Positions 19,163-27,687 of a DNA stretch of 64,000 nt are shown in pieces (positions within the stretch are counted from its first letter, which is position 1; the number at the start of each line of letters is the position of its first letter). The notes beneath the pieces are model-generated. The model had not been told where the DNA came from and searched no databases. It saw only the letters and a program-made list of their open reading frames with translations. The translations under genes and the position numbers were made by a program. The DNA comes from Paraburkholderia phenoliruptrix. GTDB taxonomy: Bacteria > Pseudomonadota > Gammaproteobacteria > Burkholderiales > Burkholderiaceae. Location of the stretch: positions 62,001-126,000 of the forward strand of contig NZ_JAEUAV010000015.1 of the NCBI RefSeq assembly GCF_019511605.1. The letters are read 5' to 3'.

Positions 19163-19980
19163 GCCCGACCTCCGCCCACGCCGAAGTCGGCCGCGAGCGG
19201 CGTCCTCGTCGGGTAGTGAAATTTGAACGGGCCGTCGGGTGCGCCGTCGATGAACTGCCGCACGGTCGGATCGGTCGACTCGCGCAATTGCGCGGGCGTG
19301 CCCTCGGCATGCACGCCGCCGTTGGCGAGAAAGTACACGTAGTCGGCAATCGCGAACGATTCCGGCACGTCGTGCGTAACCAGAATGGACGTCGCGCCGA
19401 GCGCCTGATTGAGCGCGCGGATCAGGTTCGCGGTAATGCCGAGCGAGATCGGATCGAGGCCGGCAAACGGCTCGTCGTACATCATCAGCTCGGGATCGAG
19501 GGCGATGGCGCGCGCGAGCGCCACGCGCCGCGCCATACCGCCGGAAATTTCCGAAGGCAGCAGGTCGCGCGCGCCGCGCAGGCCGACAGCGTTGAGCTTC
19601 ATCAGCACCAGGTCGCGGATCAGTTCCTCGGGAAGATCGGTGTGCTCGCGCAGCGCAAACGCCACGTTCTCGAACACCGACATGTCCGTGAACAGCGCGC
19701 CGAACTGGAACAGCATGCCCATTTTGCGGCGCAGCGCGTACAGGCCCTCACGGGTCTGCGCGCCGACGTTCTGGCCGTGAAACAGGATCTCGCCGCGCTG
19801 CGCGCGCACCAGACCGCCGATCAACCGCAGCACGGTGGTCTTGCCGCAGCCCGAGCCGCCCATGACCGCGACCACCTGCCCGCGCTGAAAGCGCAGATTC
19901 AGGTTCGACAGTACGAGCCGGTCGCCGTAACCGAAGTCGACGTCGCGCAGTTCGAGAAGGGTCTCGGAAGAGGAAAACAC
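19159..19980 (-). CDS. mlaF: Phospholipid transporter ATP-binding protein MlaF
   Basis: ATPase of the MlaFEDB complex. 273 residues with Walker A GGSGCGKTT, signature EISGGMARRVALARA, Walker B LMMYDEPFAGLDP and switch His in VTHDVPESFAIAD. MlaF-type ATPases have a C-terminal extension that reaches the neighbouring subunit; about 30 extra residues are present. The start is GTG at 19980, with AAGGA about 10 bases upstream, an unusual start for the first gene of an operon. Confidence 0.96.
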   Translation of the reverse strand: MFSSSETLLELRDVDFGYGDRLVLSNLNLRFQRGQVVAVMGGSGCGKTTVLRLIGGLVRAQRGEILFHGQNVGAQTREGLYALRRKMGMLFQFGALFTDMSVFENVAFALREHTDLPEELIRDLVLMKLNAVGLRGARDLLPSEISGGMARRVALARAIALDPELMMYDEPFAGLDPISLGITANLIRALNQALGATSILVTHDVPESFAIADYVYFLANGGVHAEGTPAQLRESTDPTVRQFIDGAPDGPFKFHYPTRTPLAADFGVGGGRA

Positions 19981-20011
19981 TGACTGACAGTCCTTTTACA
20001 GGGAAGGCCGA

Positions 20012-20017
20012 ATTATA
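20012..20017 (-). promoter_or_regulatory. Candidate -10 box of the mla operon
   Basis: A TATAAT hexamer on the minus strand lies about 32 bp before the mlaF start, inside the 92-bp gap after thiE. The -35 region at 17-bp spacing (CGGCAA) is weak. If real, the mla genes have a promoter separate from the riboswitch-controlled thi genes upstream. Confidence 0.4.
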
Positions 20018-20072
20018 GGGCCATCATGCAAAAGTTGCCGTGAGGTGCCCTCTCCTTAACGAAACGTAACGA

Positions 20073-21185
20073 TTATTGCGTAAACGCTTGTTGCAGCGCG
20101 GCAACGGCGGCTGCGGGATCGGCCGCTTCCGTCACCGCGCGCACCACCGCCGCACAACCCACGCCGGTTTCCAGCACCGCGGGCAGCACCTGCAGATCGA
20201 TTCCGCCGATCGCCACGAGCGGCACCACACCGTCCAGCAGGCGAACGTAGCGCGCAAGTCGCTTGAGACCCTGCGGCGCGGTGGGCATGACTTTCGTGGT
20301 GGTCGGGAACACCGCGCCGAGCGCAATATAGCTGGGGCGAAAATGCAGCGCTTTCAGAATTTCGTAAAAGCCGTGCGTAGACAGCCCGAGGCGGATGCCC
20401 GCCGCCGCCAGCGCGGCGAGGTCCGCCGTGTGCACGTCCTCCTGACCGAGGTGCACGCCGTAGGCGCCCGCCTCCAGCGCAGCCTGCCAGTGATCGTTGA
20501 TGAAGACCTGCGCGTCGTGGCGCCGCCCCGCCGCCACGCAGCGAACTATTTCACGCTGGAGTTCGTCGGCGGGATGAGCCGACTTGCGGCGCAGTTGGAT
20601 CGTCTTTACGCCAAAGCCAAGCACTCGCTCGACCCACTCCACGTTCGGCAGGACCGGATACAGCCCGAGCCGCTCGGGGCAGCGCGCAAATGCCTCGGCC
20701 GGCGCCTGCGGCAGACCGGCGAGGCGCGGAAACGTCTCGAGATTGCAAGGGAACGCGTCGCCGCCCGCATGCGTGCGGGTTTCGTCGCCGTCGCGCCAGG
20801 CCAGCGCCAGCACGAGCGCGTCGTGGGGATCGAAACCGCAATCCAGAAAGGCGGCGAGCGCGGCAATCCAGTCTTCCGCCAGATGCCCTTCCAGCCGGTA
20901 CTTTTCGCCGCCTAGATGCAGCGTCGCCTTGTGCTCGGCGGCTTCGACCACGGCCGCGCCCTGCACGAGCCAGCGCGCCATCTGCTCGCCGTGCCGGGCG
21001 GCGTCGGCGACCACGATCAGATCGCCGCCGTTCGGCTCGTCCGGGGCAGTCAGGCAGATGCGCCACGGCGCGTGCGTGGGCGGCCAGTCGCCGAGCCGGG
21101 CGCGGATGCGCTCGGCGGCTTCGGTGAGTTCGTCGGCGGGCGGCCAGAACAGGTCGCGGTCTTTCAAAGTCAATGTCTGCGTCAT
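20073..21185 (-). CDS. thiE: Thiamine phosphate synthase ThiE with an N-terminal extension
   Basis: Joins HMP-pyrophosphate and thiazole phosphate to form thiamine phosphate. The C-terminal ~208 residues (from RLGLYPVLPN near residue 162) are a complete ThiE barrel with KTIQLR, INDHWQAAL, GVHLGQEDVHTADL, GLSTHGFYE and the late VAIGGIDL. The first ~160 residues are extra and not part of ThiE; they include DLIVVADAARHGEQMARWL and FLDCGFDPHDALVLALAW and resemble no domain I can name with confidence, possibly a degenerate kinase-like fold. The ATG overlaps the thiG stop (ATGA), which fixes the start and shows the extension is translated. Confidence 0.93.
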   Translation of the reverse strand: MTQTLTLKDRDLFWPPADELTEAAERIRARLGDWPPTHAPWRICLTAPDEPNGGDLIVVADAARHGEQMARWLVQGAAVVEAAEHKATLHLGGEKYRLEGHLAEDWIAALAAFLDCGFDPHDALVLALAWRDGDETRTHAGGDAFPCNLETFPRLAGLPQAPAEAFARCPERLGLYPVLPNVEWVERVLGFGVKTIQLRRKSAHPADELQREIVRCVAAGRRHDAQVFINDHWQAALEAGAYGVHLGQEDVHTADLAALAAAGIRLGLSTHGFYEILKALHFRPSYIALGAVFPTTTKVMPTAPQGLKRLARYVRLLDGVVPLVAIGGIDLQVLPAVLETGVGCAAVVRAVTEAADPAAAVAALQQAFTQ

Positions 21186-22006
21186 GCGGCGCTCCCATCC
21201 TGGTGCCAGAACGGCATGCCGACCACCGGCGTGCTCGCGTGCGCGCTTTCGCGCTCGGCCATGGGCCCGGCGAGAAACGCCTCGCGGCCCGCTTCGACGC
21301 CCAGCGCAAACGCGCGCGCCATGGCCTCCGGATGGGTCGCCTGCGACACCGCGGTGTTGAGCAGGACGCCGTCGAAGCCCCATTCCATCACCTGCGCCGC
21401 ATGCGACGGCACGCCGAGCCCCGCGTCGACGATCAGCGGCACGTCGGGCAGCCGTTCGCGCAACACCCGCAAGCCATACGGATTGATCACGCCTTTGCCG
21501 GTGCCGATAGGCGCGCCCCACGGCATGAGCGCCTCGCAGCCCGCGTCGAGCAGACGGCGGCCGATCACCAGATCTTCGGTGCAATACGGCAGCACCTTGA
21601 AGCCGTCCTTGACGAGCTTCGCGGCCGCCTCGATGAGGCCGACCGGATCCGGCTGCAGCGTGTAGTCGTCGCCGATCAGTTCCAGCTTGATCCACTCGGT
21701 TTCGAAAATTTCCCGGGCCATGTGCGCGGTGGTCACCGCTTCGCCGACGGTCAGGCAGCCGGCCGTGTTAGGCAGCAGCGGCACGCCGTGGCGCTTGAGC
21801 AGATCGAAGAAGCCGGCTTCGGCGCCGCCTTCGTTCATCTGCCGGCGCAGCGCGACGGTCACCATGCCGGGCCGCGCGGCGTCGATCGAATCGGACAGCG
21901 CCTGCAGCGACGGATAGCGCGACGTGCCGAGCAGTACGCGGCTTGCGAAAGTCTGGCCGTACAGCGTGAGGGCGTCGGCGGTTTGGGGGGAAGTCATTTG
22001 CATCAT
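21182..22006 (-). CDS. thiG: Thiazole synthase ThiG
   Basis: Makes the thiazole phosphate ring of thiamine from DXP, dehydroglycine (from ThiO) and ThiS thiocarboxylate. 274 residues. Key motifs: SRVLLGTSRYPSLQ, the Schiff-base lysine in EWIKLELIGDD, and the phosphate-binding MPWGAPIGTGKGV and DAGLGVPSHAA. Three close in-frame ATGs exist at the N-terminus; the first, with GGAG upstream, was chosen. A 190-bp gap containing an 11-bp tandem repeat separates it from thiS. Confidence 0.97.
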   Translation of the reverse strand: MMQMTSPQTADALTLYGQTFASRVLLGTSRYPSLQALSDSIDAARPGMVTVALRRQMNEGGAEAGFFDLLKRHGVPLLPNTAGCLTVGEAVTTAHMAREIFETEWIKLELIGDDYTLQPDPVGLIEAAAKLVKDGFKVLPYCTEDLVIGRRLLDAGCEALMPWGAPIGTGKGVINPYGLRVLRERLPDVPLIVDAGLGVPSHAAQVMEWGFDGVLLNTAVSQATHPEAMARAFALGVEAGREAFLAGPMAERESAHASTPVVGMPFWHQDGSAA

Positions 22007-22065
22007 CTGGTCTCCGGCAATGCAGGGCGGCGATTGCGTGGATTAGCGTGGTCGGTGCGTCGGGG

Positions 22066-22143
22066 GCGTGGCTGTTGCGTGGCTGTTGCGTGGCTGTTGC
22101 ATGGCTGTCGCGAGGGCCATTGCGTGGCCGTTGCGCGGGCGTC
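22066..22143. repeat. 11-bp tandem repeat between thiS and thiG
   Basis: The unit GCGTGGCTGTT occurs three times without change (22066-22098), followed by a fourth copy with two changes and then decayed copies to about 22143. The array lies in the transcribed gap between thiS and thiG, both on the minus strand. It keeps no reading frame for either gene. Confidence 0.85.
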
Positions 22144-22200
22144 GCCAGGGGCTTGCGCGGCGCTTGCCCACGCTGAGCCCACCTCACGCGCCAGCCATCG

Positions 22201-22398
22201 TCAACCGCCGGCCACCGGCTGCACCACATCGAGCTTGTCGCCCGGTTGCAGCGCACGCGCAGCATGCTGCGTGCGCGCGACAAAATCGCCGTTCAGCGCA
22301 ACGGCAAACGGCGGCCGCGCGCCGTAGGCGGCGAGCGCATCCGCGACAGTCGCGCCCTCGGGCAGCGACAACGGCTTCTGATTGATATGAATGTCCAT
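22201..22398 (-). CDS. thiS: Sulfur carrier protein ThiS
   Basis: Small ubiquitin-like protein whose C-terminal Gly-Gly is thiocarboxylated and donates sulfur to the thiazole ring. 65 residues from the ATG at 22398, ending VVQPVAGG with the required terminal GG. A TTG three codons upstream is an alternative start. No strong ribosome site is seen, so translation may be coupled to thiO, which ends 66 bp earlier. Confidence 0.93.
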   Translation of the reverse strand: MDIHINQKPLSLPEGATVADALAAYGARPPFAVALNGDFVARTQHAARALQPGDKLDVVQPVAGG

Positions 22399-22464
22399 GG
22401 CGTTCAATTACGGTTCAGTCGATGGCCAATGCGCAAGCCCGCAGCGCGCACCGCGAGCCGGCGC

Positions 22465-23598
22465 TCATGCCGGCTCCCGCGTGCGGTCCTGCTGGAACAG
22501 CTCGCTCCAGCGCGCGCCGTGCTGCCAGTGCGCGAACGCGTCGGCGTCGCCGATGCGCCCGTCCAGCAGCGCTGCCGCGAAGCGCGCGGCTTCGTCGGCG
22601 ACTTCGGGCACGATCATGTAGCCGTGCCGGTAAAGCCCGTTCACTCGCAGCGTCTGGCCGCCGTCCCATAGCAAGGCAGGCCGATGATCCGGCAAGGTCG
22701 GACGGCACTGCGAATTCAGCTCGAGAATGCGCGCCTCGCCGAAGCCCGGATGCACCGAAAACGCCGCACTCAGCAGCTCCAGCGCGGAACGCACGCTCAC
22801 GGGCGACATGTCCTCGCCTTCCACTTCTGTTGCGCCGATCACGTAAAGGTCGTCCTGCTTGGGCGCGATATAGAGCGGGTAGCGCGGGTGCAGCAGCCGC
22901 ACCGGCCGGGTCAACCGGATGCCCGGCGCATGCACGCGCGCCACTTCGCCGCGAATGCCGCGCAGCGTCGGCAACACGGGTTTGGCGCCGAGACCGCGGC
23001 AGTCTATCGTCACGCGCGCCGGCGGCAGCGCGTCGTCGCGCACCGGCGTATTCCAATGTGTTTGCACGCCGCGCTGAGCGAGCCCCGCCGCCAGAGCGCG
23101 CAGCACCTGGCGGTTATCGAGCTGCCCCTCGCGCGGCAACAGCCAGCCCTGGTTGAAGCGCCCTGCAAGCGCAGGTTCGGCCGCACCGACCTGCTCGCCG
23201 GCGAGCGCGACAAAGCCGCCGTCCAGCAATTCAGCCGGGGCGTTCGAGCGTACGCGTCTTTCGAACAACGGCGCCTCGGTTCGATCCGCGTGATGCCAGA
23301 CCACGAGCGTGCCATTGCGCTGGAAGAACACCGGCTCCGGCAGCTCGGCCAGCACTTGCGGCCATGTGTCGAGCGATGCCGCGCCCAGACGCGTGATCAG
23401 CAGTTCGGCGCTGGCGGCTTCGGCTAGCGGCGCCAGCATGGCCGCGGCGACCCACGCGGCGGCCTGCGAACCCGCGGCGTCGCCGCGTTCGTAAAGCGCC
23501 ACGCGATGGCCTTCGCCGGCAAGCCGCCATGCGACGAGGCGCCCGCACAGGCCGCCACCGAGCACGGCGAAATCGGGTTGTTGCGCGGCGCGGCTCAT
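22465..23598 (-). CDS. thiO: FAD-dependent glycine oxidase ThiO
   Basis: Oxidises glycine to dehydroglycine for thiazole formation, the aerobic alternative to ThiH. 377 residues: the Rossmann FAD motif GGGLCGRLVAWRLAGEGHRV, the central DAO-family region (GWLLPREGQLDNRQVLRAL), and the C-terminal substrate/FAD strand NGLYRHGYMIVPEVADE. First gene of thiO-S-G-E, following the TPP riboswitch. Use of ThiO implies aerobic thiamine synthesis. Confidence 0.95.
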   Translation of the reverse strand: MSRAAQQPDFAVLGGGLCGRLVAWRLAGEGHRVALYERGDAAGSQAAAWVAAAMLAPLAEAASAELLITRLGAASLDTWPQVLAELPEPVFFQRNGTLVVWHHADRTEAPLFERRVRSNAPAELLDGGFVALAGEQVGAAEPALAGRFNQGWLLPREGQLDNRQVLRALAAGLAQRGVQTHWNTPVRDDALPPARVTIDCRGLGAKPVLPTLRGIRGEVARVHAPGIRLTRPVRLLHPRYPLYIAPKQDDLYVIGATEVEGEDMSPVSVRSALELLSAAFSVHPGFGEARILELNSQCRPTLPDHRPALLWDGGQTLRVNGLYRHGYMIVPEVADEAARFAAALLDGRIGDADAFAHWQHGARWSELFQQDRTREPA

Positions 23599-23832
23599 CG
23601 GGCGAGCTCCGTTTCAGGGCGCTGCGTAAAAGCGATGCAGCGCGCGTCACTTGCAGCGCGGCCAGGAGCAAAACACATAACTGAACAATAGGCGGTCATC
23701 GAGTCCTTTCCGTACGGCCAACAAGAAGCGCGTACCCAGGACGAAACCGGCGGGCAAGGCCGGCCGGGCAACAGGCGTGCTCGTCTTGAGTACGCCGCCC
23801 GGCGGGGAATGGAAGACTGGCTGCTTCCGGAA

Positions 23833-23915
23833 ACTTCCCGCGCCGGTATTACCCGGATCGGGTGCAAAGGGTCTCTCTCAGCCTCGCTGCCGCAGCGTGG
23901 AAATCACGCCGCTCA
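23833..23915 (-). promoter_or_regulatory. TPP riboswitch (THI element) upstream of thiOSGE
   Basis: On the minus strand the conserved elements occur in order: CTGAGAG, then ACCCTTTG, then CCGATCCGGGTAATACCGG, then CGCGGGAA. These are the pyrimidine-sensing and pyrophosphate-sensing cores of the TPP aptamer. Variations are GCACC for the usual GAACC, and a short P3-type hairpin CGCTG/CAGCG before CTGAGA. It lies about 235 bp before the thiO start. TPP binding would reduce thi expression; no clear terminator follows the aptamer, so the mode of control is not evident. Confidence 0.9.
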
Positions 23916-24334
23916 AGTGCGAAGCACCCCTGTTTCGTCAAAGGTCATTAGACCATAAAAGGCGCGGCGCTCGCAAACGAGCGGCGCATCGCCGCGCACG
24001 CGGCTTGATCCGGCACTATGTTTTTGCGTCGTTCTCCTTCCGCGCGAGGCGACCGGGCGGTATCCCAGGTAAGCGTCTGGCGCTCTGGCACAATGCAGCA
24101 GAGATGGCGCGGCGAATGCGGCATTCGCGCAAGCCCGCCGCAACGTATCGCGGCGGGGTGCGCGGCCGACTTGCGGCAAGCTCCGCTCCGCTGCTTAATC
24201 CTCGTTTAAGCGCTGGGCGCCAGAATTGGCGCCGCGACGTGCTCTCGCCAGACGCGGCGCCCGGACGGGCCGGGCACTTCCGAATGGCTGGTCGCCACGT
24301 CAGCCCAAATAGAACAGCACTCCTCAGGACGCAC
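23916..24334. other. Gene-free divergent region between the TPP riboswitch and the ABC transporter gene
   Basis: About 420 bp between the 5' side of the TPP aptamer and the ATG of the permease-ATPase gene. It must hold the minus-strand thi promoter and the plus-strand transporter promoter, but no convincing -35/-10 pair, operator or hairpin stands out. The open frame that runs through it into the transporter gene is not supported by composition or family length. Confidence 0.5.
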
Positions 24335-26086
24335 ATGAGAACAGATATTTCTGCCAGCCCTGCCCTGCCGCCCGACGACAAGGTCTCCGCATGGAGCCTG
24401 ATCAAGCCCTACTGGGTGTCGGAAGAAAAAAAGACGGCGTGGGCGCTCCTTGTCGCCATCATCGCGATGAACCTGTTGGTCGTGTGGATCAACGTGCGCC
24501 TGAACCGCTGGAGCGCGGACTTCTACAACGCGCTGCAAACCAAGAACGTGCGCGACTTCCCGCATCTGCTGATGATCTTTTCGGGGCTTGCGTTCGGCTA
24601 CATCATTCTCGCCGTGTACGGGCGCTACTTGCGGCAGATGCTCGGCTTTCGCTGGCGCCAGTGGCTGACCAGGCGCTATCTGAACGAATGGTTGCACGAC
24701 GGCGCGTTCTACCGGATCGAGCGCGACCGCCTCGCCGACAACCCCGACCAGCGGATCAGCGACGACCTGCAGTCGTTCGCCACCACGACGCTTTCGCTCA
24801 CGCTCGACCTGCTGTCCACCGTCGTCACCCTGGTATCGTTCATGACGATCCTGTGGACGCTTGCCGGCGCGCTGACCATCACGCTCGGCGGCGTGCCGCT
24901 GCATATTCCGGGCTACATGGTGTGGGCGGCCGCGCTTTACGCGGTAGTCGGATCGCTCGTCATCCAGAAGATCGGGCACCCACTCGTGCCGATCAACTAT
25001 CAGGCACAGAAAGTCGAAGCGGATTTCCGTTTCGGCCTGATCCGCCTGCGCGAAAACGCTGAGCAGATTGCCTTCTACGACGGCATGGACACGGAGAAGA
25101 AGAACGCGTATTCGCTGTTCGGCCGCATCCGCGACAACTGGTGGCAGGTCATGAAGTACACGAAGCGCCTCACCTTCGTGCTGAGCTTCTATGGCCAGAT
25201 CGCGATCATCTTTCCGCTGGTGGTCGCCGCACCGCGTTATTTCGCCGGCGCCTTCACGTTCGGGGTGCTGATGCAGATTTCCAGCGCGTTTGGCACCGTC
25301 AGCGATTCGTTTTCGTGGTTCATCAACAGTTACTCCACGCTGGTCGAGTGGCGCGCCACGGTCAACCGTCTGCGTGAATTCAAGCGTGTCGTGCACGCGC
25401 CGCGTCTGAAAGAATCCGTCTCGCCGGCCACCGCGCATGGCGGCATCAACCTGCATTTCGTCGACGCCGACAAGCTCGCCACCGACGGCCTCAAGCTCGC
25501 ACTGCCGAACGGCAACCCGCTCTCGCGGATCCGCGACATTGTGATTCGCCCCGGCTCGCGCTGGCTGGTGCGCGGCCCGTCCGGTTCGGGCAAGAGTACG
25601 CTGATGCGCGCGCTCGCCGGACTATGGCCGTTCGGCGACGGCGCAATCGACGCGCCGGTCAACGCCCGCATGATGTTCATCCCGCAAGTGAGCTACCTGC
25701 CCATCGGCACGCTGAAAGCAGCGCTCGCATACCCGTCGGCGGCAGACACCTTTACCGACGACGAATGCCGCGAGGTGCTCGTCACCTGCCATCTTTCGCA
25801 ATACGCGGACCGTTTGCAGGAATCCGGCCACTGGACGCGCATTCTCTCGCCTGGCGAGCAACAGCGCCTCGCCGCCGCGCGCGTGCTGCTGCACAAGCCG
25901 GATTATCTGTTCCTCGACGAAGCGACGAGTGCACTCGACGCGGACAACGAGGCGCGTCTGTACCGTCTCTTTACCGAGCGGCTGCCGAAGGCGGCGATTG
26001 TCAGCGTCGCGCATCGCGAGTCGCTGGCGGCATTCCACGATGAAACGCTCGAGGTCGAGCGCGCCGCCGAAGCGGTGGCGGCTTAA
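24335..26086 (+). CDS. Fused permease-ATPase ABC transporter (YddA/SbmA-BacA-related)
   Basis: 583-residue half-transporter with membrane and ATPase domains in one chain. Residues ~30-330 carry about six membrane helices of the ABC_membrane_2 type (NRWSADFYNALQTKNV and LGFRWRQWLTRRYLNEWL are the family's conserved parts). The C-terminal domain has Walker A GPSGSGKST, signature LSPGEQQRLAAAR, Walker B YLFLDEATSALD and a late VAHRESL. It would work as a homodimer. Relatives include YddA, SbmA/BacA peptide importers and ABCD-type fatty-acyl transporters; the substrate here is unknown. The ATG at 24335 fits the family N-terminus. Confidence 0.93.
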   Translation: MRTDISASPALPPDDKVSAWSLIKPYWVSEEKKTAWALLVAIIAMNLLVVWINVRLNRWSADFYNALQTKNVRDFPHLLMIFSGLAFGYIILAVYGRYLRQMLGFRWRQWLTRRYLNEWLHDGAFYRIERDRLADNPDQRISDDLQSFATTTLSLTLDLLSTVVTLVSFMTILWTLAGALTITLGGVPLHIPGYMVWAAALYAVVGSLVIQKIGHPLVPINYQAQKVEADFRFGLIRLRENAEQIAFYDGMDTEKKNAYSLFGRIRDNWWQVMKYTKRLTFVLSFYGQIAIIFPLVVAAPRYFAGAFTFGVLMQISSAFGTVSDSFSWFINSYSTLVEWRATVNRLREFKRVVHAPRLKESVSPATAHGGINLHFVDADKLATDGLKLALPNGNPLSRIRDIVIRPGSRWLVRGPSGSGKSTLMRALAGLWPFGDGAIDAPVNARMMFIPQVSYLPIGTLKAALAYPSAADTFTDDECREVLVTCHLSQYADRLQESGHWTRILSPGEQQRLAAARVLLHKPDYLFLDEATSALDADNEARLYRLFTERLPKAAIVSVAHRESLAAFHDETLEVERAAEAVAA

Positions 26087-26402
26087 CTATGCGATGTGAC
26101 CTCGCGGCCGACGCCCGGGGGGTTTCGAGCCCGTCGCACTGATCACCGGCGCAGGTGCTGGTGTCGGTGCTGGTGTCGGTGCCGGCGTCACTGCGGCACA
26201 CCCGAGCGAAGCGTTCACGTCCATGCAAATGAGAACCGCGTCTGAATCGCGGCAACATTCGGAAACGCACGCGAACAGTTAGAAAGCATTTGCGAAGCGA
26301 GCAAGCTTTTCCGCCCTTTGAAACAAGGCCGAAACAGCGACGATAGCCGTGCGCGCCGTCCCCGCGGCCCGCACGCCATCCACTGCTCACGGACTATCGC
26401 TC
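26087..26402. other. Gene-free spacer after the ABC transporter gene
   Basis: 316 bp with no recognisable gene. It contains a 12-bp tandem repeat (26154-26189) and no convincing terminator for the upstream transporter gene. A promoter for the following exported-protein gene is expected here but not recognised. Confidence 0.5.
26154..26189. repeat. 12-bp tandem repeat, three units
   Basis: GGTGCTGGTGTC occurs twice exactly and a third time with two changes (GGTGCCGGCGTC). It is intergenic, 68 bp after the ABC transporter stop. Confidence 0.8.
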
Positions 26403-26864
26403 ATGTCACTCTATCGCCCCGCCTGTTCCTCGATTCATCGTCTCGCGCTTGCTTTCGGCGCGGCCGTGCTGATCGCAGGCACCGCCCACGCGGCGCAAAC
26501 CACGCCGCCGAACGAACCCGCCGACGTGTGCCCCGCGCTCAAGCACATCGTCGAAGCATCCGACTTCACGCAATTGCGCGCCGCGCCGGCCGCGCAACTT
26601 CCAGGCATTCAAAGCGCCGAAGACTGCCGCGCCAGCGCGCATGCCTACGATTGCCACTGGCGCGCGCACTGGCAGGCCGACGGTTTCGTCAACGATCCGC
26701 TCGAGGAGATGGGCGCCGACATCGCCGCGTGCTTCCCGACTGTCGTGCATGACGTCAACACACCGACACGCCAGCATTTCATCGTGACCACCGCCGGTCG
26801 TCGCGTGAACGTGAGCGCGAGCGTGCAAGGTCAAAACGAATTGCGCCTGCGCGTCGCGCGCTAG
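26403..26864 (+). CDS. Exported protein of unknown function
   Basis: 153 residues. Not recognised as a named family. A signal peptide is clear (positively charged start, LALAFGAAVLIAGTAHA, cleavage near residue 31). The mature part has four Cys (VCPALK, EDCRA, YDCHW, AACFP) that could form two disulfides, and ends in a beta-like stretch (HFIVTTAGRRVNVSASV). A periplasmic or secreted location is inferred. It precedes a lipoprotein gene in the same direction by about 165 bp. Confidence 0.75.
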   Translation: MSLYRPACSSIHRLALAFGAAVLIAGTAHAAQTTPPNEPADVCPALKHIVEASDFTQLRAAPAAQLPGIQSAEDCRASAHAYDCHWRAHWQADGFVNDPLEEMGADIAACFPTVVHDVNTPTRQHFIVTTAGRRVNVSASVQGQNELRLRVAR

Positions 26865-27028
26865 ATCGTGCCCGCGCGACGATGGACACGTTGCATCGCT
26901 CACCGCGTTTGCGCCTCGCTAAGCGCTTCTGCGTTGTTCATGTTTATCGCACCTCGCTTTCCGTCATGACCTTCCTGCCTGGCACACGTGCAGACCCTTT
27001 CACGCGAGTCCCCCGGGCGGCGCGGGTC

Positions 27029-27598
27029 ATGTTGCGGCGGCCCGGCGCGCGGCTTGCAGCGTGCACGGCGCTGACGTTCGCACTGAACGGCTGCGCGTGG
27101 ACACTCATTCAGGCTGCCGACGCCACCGGCTCGGTGATTCAGGCCGGCTACGCGATCGCCGCGAACTATTCGTCGCCGACCTTCGTGAGCGGCCGGCCCG
27201 CGGATGTGAGCCACGTTTGCATCGAGGTGAACACTGCAGTGTCGGTCGGGGATTTCGTGCCGGCGCTGCAACTCGCGCTCGAGCGCCGCGGCATTCGTTC
27301 GGACGTCTACAATCCCGGCACCTCGCCTGCAGGTTGCGAAGCGCGCCTCGTGTACAACGCCGCGATCGACTATGGCCGCCGTTCGTTCAGCGACGATGCG
27401 ATCCAGTATCTGTCGATCATCGACCTCACGCTCGTGCAGAACGGCCGCATTCTCGTTACCGCCCGCTATCAGACAGGCGGCCTGAATACCGACCGCTTTT
27501 CCTCCGCGTCCACCAAGCTCAATGGGCTGATCGACAGAATGGTGATCGACCGGACCGATTTCAGCCGGCAGACGCTGCAAACTTCGCAGATCAATTAA
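27029..27598 (+). CDS. Putative outer-membrane lipoprotein (Sbal_3080-like)
   Basis: 189 residues from the ATG at 27029, giving a lipoprotein signal MLRRPGARLAACTALTFALNGC with the acylated Cys at position 22. Earlier in-frame starts exist but would bury the signal. The mature part has VCIEVNTAVSVGDFVPALQLALERRG cut into two elements, a second Cys (AGCEARLVYNAAIDYG) and a C-terminal helix LNGLIDRMV. The order (CIE near the start, a central Tyr/Ala strand, a Lys-containing last helix) resembles the Sbal_3080 lipoprotein family, of unknown function. Family assignment is tentative; the lipobox is clear. Confidence 0.75.
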   Translation: MLRRPGARLAACTALTFALNGCAWTLIQAADATGSVIQAGYAIAANYSSPTFVSGRPADVSHVCIEVNTAVSVGDFVPALQLALERRGIRSDVYNPGTSPAGCEARLVYNAAIDYGRRSFSDDAIQYLSIIDLTLVQNGRILVTARYQTGGLNTDRFSSASTKLNGLIDRMVIDRTDFSRQTLQTSQIN

Positions 27599-27687
27599 AC
27601 ATAGGCCGCTTGCTTTTCCTTACGCGAGAAAGGATTGGAAAGCGTTGCCGGCTTTGCCGCACCCGCACGGGACACTAAGATGACCTG

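Noticed and set aside
23777..24334. N-terminal extension of the permease-ATPase ABC gene
   Set aside because: The open frame runs 186 codons upstream but overlaps the TPP riboswitch on the other strand, has no family similarity, and the ATG at 24335 fits the usual N-terminus.
24489..26086. Horizontal gene transfer island covering 24-36 kb
   Set aside because: Gene content is accessory-like, but no integrase, tRNA, attachment repeats or sharp composition shift is visible, so an island is not supported.
26882..27028. Longer N-terminus for the Sbal_3080-like lipoprotein
   Set aside because: Earlier in-frame starts put 29-49 residues before the lipoprotein signal and lack a ribosome site; the start at 27029 puts the lipobox Cys at position 22.
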